A stretch of 15,653 nucleotides of DNA, from contig DETD01000006.1 of the NCBI GenBank assembly GCA_002362105.1, positions 39,707 through 55,359 of the forward strand, read 5' to 3'. This DNA comes from Bacteroidales bacterium UBA3297 (GTDB lineage: Bacteria > Bacteroidota > Bacteroidia > Bacteroidales > Paludibacteraceae). The notes beneath the pieces are model-generated. The model ran no database searches, had not been told where the DNA came from, and worked only from the letters and a program-made list of their open reading frames with translations. Position 1 is the stretch's first letter. Each line of letters begins with the position of its first letter. The translations under genes were made by a program, and so were the position numbers. Below, one piece after another: positions 15,033-15,653 of this stretch.

Positions 15033-15653
15033 TTAGTTCTTATAGTTACGGGTTTGAACCTTGATGTTTTCGTAAACAAGAGGTTCTTTGCTGAGTTCAG
15101 GCTCTACATTTTCGCCTTTATACTGCCAACAAGAAACATAGAAGTAGTTCTCGTCGTCACGCTTAGCCTCACCTTCTTCAGTCTGGTATTCTTCGCGGAA
15201 GTGACCACCACAAGACTCGTTACGGTTAAGAGCGTCAAAAGCGATAAGCTGACCCATGGTAATGAAGTCCTTCAAACGGAGCGCCTTGTCGAGCTCAATG
15301 TTCAAGCCTTCCTTAGAACCAGGGATGAACAAGTTCGTTTCGAACTCTTTCTTAATTTCAGCAATTTTCTTCAAGCCAGTCTTCAAGCCCTCAGCATTAC
15401 GTCCCATGCCGACGTATTCCCACATAACGAGACCAAGCTCTTTGTGAATAGAATCAACAGATCTGGTACCGCGGATGTTCATCAAGTTGTCAACCTTCTC
15501 GTTCCAAGCCTTTTCAGCCTCGTCGAACTCAGGAGCATCGGTGCCAATCTTAGGCCAGATTTCCTGGTTAGACAAATAGTTCTGAATAGTGTAAGGAAGA
15601 ACGAAGTAACCATCGGCAAGACCCTGCATCAAAGCAGAAGCACCCAGACGGTT
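15033..15653 (-). CDS. frdA: Fumarate reductase/succinate dehydrogenase flavoprotein subunit (partial, N-terminus outside window)
   Basis: C-terminal 206 residues of the FAD subunit that interconverts fumarate and succinate. The reading frame stays open to the window edge. The visible part starts with NRLGASALMQGLADGYFVLP, the end of the second FAD-binding stretch, then the helical domain, then NESCGGHFREEY (145-156 of the fragment), equivalent to the ESRG-x-H-x-R motif near the active site, followed by RDDENYFYVSCW. The FAD attachment His and most catalytic residues lie outside. It is followed after 39 bases by the iron-sulfur subunit; a cytochrome b subunit gene would be expected upstream of it beyond the window. 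Confidence 0.95.
   Translation of the reverse strand, partial: NRLGASALMQGLADGYFVLPYTIQNYLSNQEIWPKIGTDAPEFDEAEKAWNEKVDNLMNIRGTRSVDSIHKELGLVMWEYVGMGRNAEGLKTGLKKIAEIKKEFETNLFIPGSKEGLNIELDKALRLKDFITMGQLIAFDALNRNESCGGHFREEYQTEEGEAKRDDENYFYVSCWQYKGENVEPELSKEPLVYENIKVQTRNYKN

Noticed and set aside
1..15653. Search for mobile elements, CRISPR repeats, att sites, phage or defence cassettes
   Set aside because: No transposase, integrase, direct-repeat array or target duplication was found; the gene content is core metabolism and envelope biogenesis.

Overview
The window reads as a stretch of chromosome from an anaerobic, probably gut-type, member of the Bacteroidales. Three things point there. The block DUF6089 barrel – uppS – bamA – ompH – ompH – murI is a typical Bacteroidetes arrangement. 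Upstream regions lack Shine-Dalgarno sequences but carry the Bacteroidetes -7 promoter element TAnnTTTG. Four exported proteins follow the Bacteroidetes habit of having glutamine right after the signal-peptide cleavage site. All 13 genes lie on the minus strand, so transcription runs from high to low coordinates. No gap between genes exceeds 300 bases.

In transcription order (right to left): (1) 15653-14223, end of a fumarate reductase/succinate dehydrogenase flavoprotein and the complete iron-sulfur subunit, closed by a very strong terminator (14149-14190). (2) 14140-13475, a TatD-family metal hydrolase. (3) 13236-11746, an NhaD-type Na+/H+ antiporter with its own promoter and terminator. 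(4) 11572-10388, an unrecognised lipoprotein with about seven propeller-like repeats, also with its own promoter and terminator. (5) 10271-8641, a type II (M28-fold) glutaminyl cyclase lipoprotein, translationally coupled to ribonuclease HII. (6) 8471-2153, the envelope block: small outer-membrane barrel, undecaprenyl diphosphate synthase, BamA, two OmpH/Skp chaperones, then, after a terminator, glutamate racemase. (7) 2018-1, a GH94 cellobiose phosphorylase cut by the window edge.

Functionally, the window joins anaerobic energy metabolism (fumarate respiration, sodium/proton exchange, phosphorolytic use of cellobiose) with envelope building (lipid carrier, peptidoglycan D-glutamate, outer-membrane protein assembly). 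The most interesting link is that the glutaminyl cyclase is encoded next to four exported envelope proteins whose predicted mature N-termini are all glutamine, the substrate of that enzyme. I see no mobile element, CRISPR array, phage, tRNA, rRNA or defence-type cassette. Apart from the repeat lipoprotein the gene content is core, and I do not claim a new multi-gene system.
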